The notes below the pieces were generated by a model. That model was not told the origin of the DNA. It worked only from the letters and a program-made list of their open reading frames with translations, and searched no databases. A stretch of 25,509 nt of DNA, from the NCBI GenBank assembly GCA_003151655.1, contig PLYB01000333.1:1-25509 (forward strand). The letters are read 5' to 3'. The stretch is from Gallionellaceae bacterium. Lineage in GTDB: Bacteria; Pseudomonadota; Gammaproteobacteria; Burkholderiales; Gallionellaceae. This document shows positions 22,187 to 25,509 of this stretch, one piece after another; position 1 is the first letter of the stretch, and the number at the start of each line of letters is the position of its first letter. The position numbers and the translations under genes were made by a program.

Positions 22187-22597
22187 TTATTGACCGATGG
22201 TCAGAGTTTTAAGCAAAAGTGCTTTGGAGGTATTCATTACCTCCACGTTGTTTTGATAGGAGCGGGAGGCAGAAATCATATTCACCATCTCGTCTACCGG
22301 ATTCACATTGGGCATCATGACAAAACCGTCTTTGTTCGCCATCGGATGCTTGGGGTCGTACACCGCCTTCATCGGTGAATTATCTTCCACCACGGCGGCT
22401 ACTCTAACACCCTGACCCTCCTGTCCGGAAAAGGAGGCAGTACTAAATAATACCTGCTTCGCATGATACGGTTTCCCGTCCGGCCCGCTTGTGCTTTCCG
22501 CATTGGCCAGATTGCTGGCAACCACGTTCAGCCGTTGTGACTGCGCAGTCATGCCGGAGCCTGCGATGTTAAATATATTAAATAATGATGATGACAT
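22187..22597 (-). CDS. flgC: Flagellar proximal rod protein FlgC
   Basis: FlgC (136 residues) is a proximal rod protein. It starts MSSSLFNIFNIAGSGMTAQSQRLNVVASNLANAES, keeps YHAKQVLF and VMMPNVNPVDEMVNMISASRSYQNNVEVMNTSK, and has normal length. It begins 5 bases after the flgB stop, so the two are almost certainly co-translated. Confidence 0.96.
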   Translation of the reverse strand: MSSSLFNIFNIAGSGMTAQSQRLNVVASNLANAESTSGPDGKPYHAKQVLFSTASFSGQEGQGVRVAAVVEDNSPMKAVYDPKHPMANKDGFVMMPNVNPVDEMVNMISASRSYQNNVEVMNTSKALLLKTLTIGQ

Positions 22598-22602
22598 GGT
22601 GA

Positions 22603-23007
22603 TTATCCTTGTAATGCTGCCAACACGTCTTTTGCCTGATCGCTCACAAACTTCACGCTTGCTTCGTAGCGCAATGCATTGTCGGCAAACTGCGCTCTTT
22701 CTACATCCATGTCTACTGTATTTCCGTCAGCACTGGGCTGGCGCACGGTTCTATATTGCACCGGTGCACCCATTATGGAGTCACCGTTAGCGTTGCCCAA
22801 GTGCGCGGATGAAGTCGCCGCCAAGGGTAATTTTGCAGTGCTTCCCGACATGGCACCTTGCAAGGCACTGGCAAAATCAATATCTCTGGCCTTGTAACTA
22901 GGAGTGTCCGCATTGGCGATATTTGCTGCGATCAGTTCCTGACGGGCGGCGCGCAGATTCAGCGCCGTCTGATTAAACTGAAACATATTATCGATTCTGC
23001 TGGGCAT
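22603..23007 (-). CDS. flgB: Flagellar proximal rod protein FlgB
   Basis: FlgB (134 residues from this start) is the rod protein nearest the MS ring. It contains FNQTALNLRAARQELIAANIANADTPSYKARDIDF and ends AQFADNALRYEASVKFVSDQAKDVLAALQG. I chose the ATG at 23007 (MPSRIDNMF) because GGGAG lies 6 bases upstream. The in-frame start at 23034 would add nine residues (MVRIRKGVE) that the family lacks. It is the first gene of the flg operon and is divergent from flgA. Confidence 0.95.
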   Translation of the reverse strand: MPSRIDNMFQFNQTALNLRAARQELIAANIANADTPSYKARDIDFASALQGAMSGSTAKLPLAATSSAHLGNANGDSIMGAPVQYRTVRQPSADGNTVDMDVERAQFADNALRYEASVKFVSDQAKDVLAALQG

Positions 23008-23148
23008 TTCGACTCCCTTTCTAATTCTGACCATTTCCTATGGCTTGCATACTAAACATAGTTGGTATCCGGGCATCTTTCGATTAAAGGTAATAAACTG
23101 CGTCTTTTCCCGTTTTAGATAAACCCTATACAGGATGACAATATCGCC
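23008..23148. promoter_or_regulatory. Divergent flgB / flgA control region
   Basis: This 141-bp gap must hold the promoters of both the flgB operon and flgA. I find no sigma-28 match and no sigma-54 GG-N10-GC pattern that I would trust, and no strong sigma-70 pair. Control by an FlhDC- or FleQ-type activator cannot be told from the sequence. Confidence 0.4.
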
Positions 23149-23835
23149 ATGAAAAAATTGCTCGTTATTATCTATTGCGTTCTGACCGTATATTCTCAGG
23201 CTGTGTGGTCCGAGGATAGGCAGGATCACGCCTTGATAAATAAGGTGGTGACAGAATTCGTCCGGGCAAAAACACAAGACATGCCGGGCAAGATATCAAT
23301 CAAGGTCGAAGACGTGGATCCCCGTCTTGCCCTGTCGGCCTGCCCGCAAATGGAAGCTTTTTTGCCAACCGGCGCATCCATGCTGGGAAAAACCAGCATC
23401 GGTGTCAGGTGCAATGAAAAGAACGGCTGGTCTTTATTCCTTTCTGTTTCTATTACCAGCACGATGAATATGCTGGTTTCAAGCACGCCGCTGCAGCAGG
23501 GGAAAATTATCGCTGCGGGTGATTTCAGTATTCAATCGGGCGAAATCAGCCAGCCCGGGATCGTCACTGATGAAGCTCAAGTCGTCGGCAAAGTGATCAA
23601 ATACAGTATAGGTGCCGGTCAGTTGCTGAAACAAGACATGTTTCGCCTGCCCTATGCGGTAACCCAAGGGCAGACGGTGCAAATTCTTTCCGAGGGACAC
23701 GGCTTTATTCTTCGCTCGGAGGGGGTCGCTATGAGTAATGTCGCTGCTGGACAACCCGTTCAGGTAAAAGTACCATCCGGGAAGCTCATTAGCGGTATAG
23801 TGAAAAGCGGCGGAATTGTGGAAGTGGGGCAGTAG
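23149..23835 (+). CDS. flgA: Flagellar P-ring assembly chaperone FlgA
   Basis: FlgA (228 residues) is a periplasmic protein that helps FlgI build the P ring. Residues 1-21 are a Sec signal peptide (KLLVIIYCVLTVYSQAVWS). The N-terminal part holds two cysteines (SACP and VRCNE), a likely disulfide pair. The SAF domain covers about 110-170 (LQQGKIIAAGDFSIQSGEIS, GKVIKYSIGAGQLLKQDM), followed by VTQGQTVQILSEG and QPVQVKVPSGKLISGIVKSGGIVEV. It is divergent from flgB, as usual in this type of flg cluster. Confidence 0.95.
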   Translation: MKKLLVIIYCVLTVYSQAVWSEDRQDHALINKVVTEFVRAKTQDMPGKISIKVEDVDPRLALSACPQMEAFLPTGASMLGKTSIGVRCNEKNGWSLFLSVSITSTMNMLVSSTPLQQGKIIAAGDFSIQSGEISQPGIVTDEAQVVGKVIKYSIGAGQLLKQDMFRLPYAVTQGQTVQILSEGHGFILRSEGVAMSNVAAGQPVQVKVPSGKLISGIVKSGGIVEVGQ

Positions 23836-23861
23836 TGGTCATTTACTCCGCAGCGGTGTTA

Positions 23862-23878
23862 AGCTATTGTTTATAGCT
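23862..23878. other. Small stem-loop after flgA
   Basis: AGCTAT (23862-23867) and ATAGCT (23873-23878) pair around TGTTT, 27 bases after the flgA stop. No T-run follows on the plus strand, so its role as a terminator is doubtful. Confidence 0.25.
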
Positions 23879-23905
23879 GAAATGAAAAAAAGTTGCATTT
23901 GTCCC

Positions 23906-23932
23906 TAAAGTTTTTAGTCAGGCTGCCGATGA
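23906..23932 (+). promoter_or_regulatory. Sigma-28 (FliA) promoter of flgM-flgN
   Basis: TAAA (23906-23909), a spacer of exactly 15 bases and GCCGATGA (23925-23932) match the sigma-28 consensus with one mismatch. It lies 36 bp before the flgM ATG. Expression of the anti-sigma factor from its own target promoter gives the classic feedback loop. Confidence 0.9.
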
Positions 23933-23968
23933 GGCATATGAGCAAGTCAGTAATAAGAGGTGATACAA

Positions 23969-24274
23969 ATGAAAATTGAAAATAGTACAGGTTCCTTTAT
24001 GCCATCGTCGGCAAGCGAGTCGGCTACGCGCGCCTCTGCTGCCAAAGCGGCAGAAACGCCGTCGCCAGCGCAGGGTGTCAGTGTGAATATTGGCTCATCC
24101 AGCCAATTGCGCAGCATGGAAAGCAGTGTTGCCGGTGCCCCGATGGTCGATGCAAAAAAGGTTGCCGAGATAAAGCAAGCTATAAGCGAAGGACGCTTTC
24201 AAATTAACTCAGCAGCCATCGCTGATAGCTTGATTAATGACGTAAACGAATTAATTAGCGCGGAAGAGCGTTGA
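23969..24274 (+). CDS. flgM: Anti-sigma-28 factor FlgM
   Basis: FlgM (101 residues) binds sigma-28 until the hook is complete and is then exported through it. The N-terminal 60 residues are Ser/Ala-rich and look disordered, as expected for export. The C-terminal VDAKKVAEIKQAISEGRFQINSAAIADSLINDVNEL is the helical sigma-binding part. I used the ATG at 23969, which has AGAGGTG six bases before it; a GTG three codons earlier lies inside that site. The stop overlaps the TTG start of flgN. Confidence 0.95.
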   Translation: MKIENSTGSFMPSSASESATRASAAKAAETPSPAQGVSVNIGSSSQLRSMESSVAGAPMVDAKKVAEIKQAISEGRFQINSAAIADSLINDVNELISAEER

Positions 24275-24750
24275 TCGACAACTCGTCTGATAATTCAACA
24301 GCAGGTCTCCCTTCTCATTTAAAAAATGAGCGTGATTTTTTACGCTCGTTTATCGCACTTCTCGAAAAAGAACAGCAAGCATTACTGGTACAGGATAGCG
24401 AGCAGCTATTAACCTTGGCCGATGCAAAAAATCAGTCAGTTAACAAACTCGCCGAGCTATCCAATATACGACGGCGGCACATGAATCTGGATGCCGCCAA
24501 GTTAGATACTGCCACCTGGATACAAAAAAATGCTCCTTCTTGTCTCGGTATGTGGGATGAAGTGCGTGAACTCGCTGCGCGTGCGCACCATCTCAACCAA
24601 ACCAACGGGGAAGTCATTCAGCTTAAGCTGCGCAGCAATCAACAGGCACTGACCGTTCTGCTTGGTGCATCACAAAGTGCGGCGGGACTTTACGGGCGGG
24701 ATGGGCAACCAAGTTTGCCTATAACGGGACGTACGCTGGGTAACGGCTAA
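24271..24750 (+). CDS. flgN: Flagellar export chaperone FlgN for FlgK and FlgL
   Basis: FlgN (159 residues) is a cytoplasmic helical chaperone of the junction proteins. The long N-terminal helices FLRSFIALLEKEQQALLVQDSEQLLTLADAKNQSVNKLAEL and the C-terminal GEVIQLKLRSNQQALTVLLGASQSAAGLYGRDGQ match the family pattern. It begins with TTG, overlapping the flgM stop by four bases (TTGA), with GGAAGAG just upstream, which implies coupled translation. It ends 9 bp before the stop of the convergent ParA gene, with no clear terminator between them. Confidence 0.92.
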   Translation: MIDNSSDNSTAGLPSHLKNERDFLRSFIALLEKEQQALLVQDSEQLLTLADAKNQSVNKLAELSNIRRRHMNLDAAKLDTATWIQKNAPSCLGMWDEVRELAARAHHLNQTNGEVIQLKLRSNQQALTVLLGASQSAAGLYGRDGQPSLPITGRTLGNG

Positions 24751-24759
24751 GTCTATATT

Positions 24760-25509
24760 CTATTCAATAAAGCCGTCGGCCAGCAACTCGGCAACTAGGT
24801 CTTCATAATCTTGTGCGCCACGGCTCGCAGGCGCATATTCAAACACCGTCTGATTCAAAGAAGGGCTTTCCGCCAGACTGACATTTTCTGAGATGCAAGT
24901 TTTGCAGACTTCTTGTCCGAAATGATTCTGCGCCAACTGTAATACATCCCGTGCCATCCGGCGACGTCCATCGTAGCGTGTGAGCAAGTAACGCCGATGG
25001 ATACGCCGTTTCAATACCGGCTCAAGAGCGGCTAACGATTTTTCAAGTTGCAACGCGCCCCTGCTGGAAAGGTGATCCGCCGAGATCGGGATGATTAAAC
25101 CGTCGCAAGCGAAAATGGCATTCAGCGATAACACTCCTATCATCGGACAGCAGTCAATGATGAGGGGCATTTCTTTGTTCCCGATGTCTTCAAATTTCAG
25201 ACAGTTGCTAAGTCGACTGACTACATTTAATCCTTTGCCAAAAAGGGCATCAACTTTAGATAGTTCAGAATGCGATGGAATGATCTTGAGCTGATTATTT
25301 GACCGCTGTACCAGTTCGCGCATGGGGCGATTATGCTGAAAAACACTGAGCATGGTTTCGTCCCCGGAGCGTGCAACCACGCCGGAAATAGCACTAAAAT
25401 GCGCTTGTGGATCCATGTCCAGGCCGTAAGTGGTGCGCCCGGCCTTGATCAAAGCAGCAGCCAGATTAAGAGCGGTTGTTGTTTTTCCAACCCCCCCCTT
25501 TTGATTGAA
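24760..25509 (-). CDS. ParA/Soj-type ATPase (5' end outside the window)
   Basis: The 249 visible residues begin FNQKGGVGKTTTALNLAAAL at the window edge. This is the deviant Walker A motif KGGVGKTT, and only a few N-terminal residues are missing. It is followed by GLDMDPQAH (A' box region) and PLIIDCCPMIG (Walker B), then SADHLSSRGALQLE and LTRYDGRRRMARDVL, all in the ParA order. Such ATPases form ATP-dependent dimers that bind DNA and position a cargo: plasmids, chromosomes, chemoreceptor arrays or carbon-fixing bodies. No partner gene is visible, so the cargo is unknown. It is convergent with flgN and is not obviously part of the flagellar regulon. It lacks the FlhF/FlhG context needed to call it a flagellar number regulator. 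Confidence 0.88.
   Translation of the reverse strand, partial: FNQKGGVGKTTTALNLAAALIKAGRTTYGLDMDPQAHFSAISGVVARSGDETMLSVFQHNRPMRELVQRSNNQLKIIPSHSELSKVDALFGKGLNVVSRLSNCLKFEDIGNKEMPLIIDCCPMIGVLSLNAIFACDGLIIPISADHLSSRGALQLEKSLAALEPVLKRRIHRRYLLTRYDGRRRMARDVLQLAQNHFGQEVCKTCISENVSLAESPSLNQTVFEYAPASRGAQDYEDLVAELLADGFIE

Noticed and set aside
24743..24776. ACGGCT/AGCCGT inverted repeat between flgN and the ParA gene as a shared terminator
   Set aside because: The stem is only 6 bp around a 22-base loop that includes both stop codons, with no T-run.
1..25509. CRISPR array, tRNA or rRNA genes
   Set aside because: The only regular repeats are inside coding sequence or are the palindromic elements described; no spacer-repeat pattern, tRNA or rRNA sequence was seen.

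Overview
The window comes from a Gram-negative, flagellated bacterium, most likely a betaproteobacterium. Features that suggest this are the flg gene order with flgA divergent and flgM-flgN following, a bifunctional rod/muramidase FlgJ, and a FlgK and FlgL with the long insert common in Burkholderia-like relatives. A Tat-exported HiPIP-like protein and the moderate GC content make a member of the Nitrosomonadales (Gallionella/Sideroxydans-like) plausible, but this is inference from style and not a proven assignment.

Left edge (1-780): the first 15 codons of a transposase resembling the IS1182 family leave the window to the left. Behind them lies a 32-codon fossil of a chemotaxis-receptor C-terminus, then a small HiPIP-like gene (478-780, +) whose fourth cluster ligand is a tyrosine.

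Surface-protein block (935-11058, all minus): transcription runs from a 7TMR-DISM histidine kinase to an overlapping OmpR-type response regulator, then a TpsB outer-membrane transporter, then a 1734-residue TpsA exoprotein whose start overlaps the tpsB stop (ATGA). The TpsB has an extra C-terminal OmpA/Pal-like peptidoglycan-binding domain. The TpsA is built from several tandem repeat arrays, and a mobile palindromic repeat is inserted in frame in its extended signal peptide. Two 10-bp direct repeats sit on the -35 region of the tpsB promoter and are a natural candidate site for the response regulator. The inferred system is a sensor-controlled, peptidoglycan-anchored two-partner secretion pathway.

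Middle (11059-12347): a low-density region with an AT-richer orphan gene, a candidate short RNA bracketed by a promoter and a hairpin, a 16-bp perfect palindrome, and about 470 bp without a convincing gene.

Flagellar block (12348-24750): flgB-C-D-E-F-G-H-I-J-K-L on the minus strand encode rod, hook, P ring, L ring and hook-filament junction. FlgA (P-ring chaperone), FlgM (anti-sigma-28) and FlgN (FlgK/FlgL chaperone) lie on the plus strand. Two sigma-28 promoters with exact 15-bp spacers precede flgK and flgM. The 270-bp flgF-flgG gap holds a palindromic repeat, a terminator-like hairpin and a new promoter-like sequence, so the operon may be split into flgBCDEF and flgGHIJ. Right edge: a ParA-type ATPase gene, convergent with flgN, is cut by the window end just upstream of its Walker A motif.
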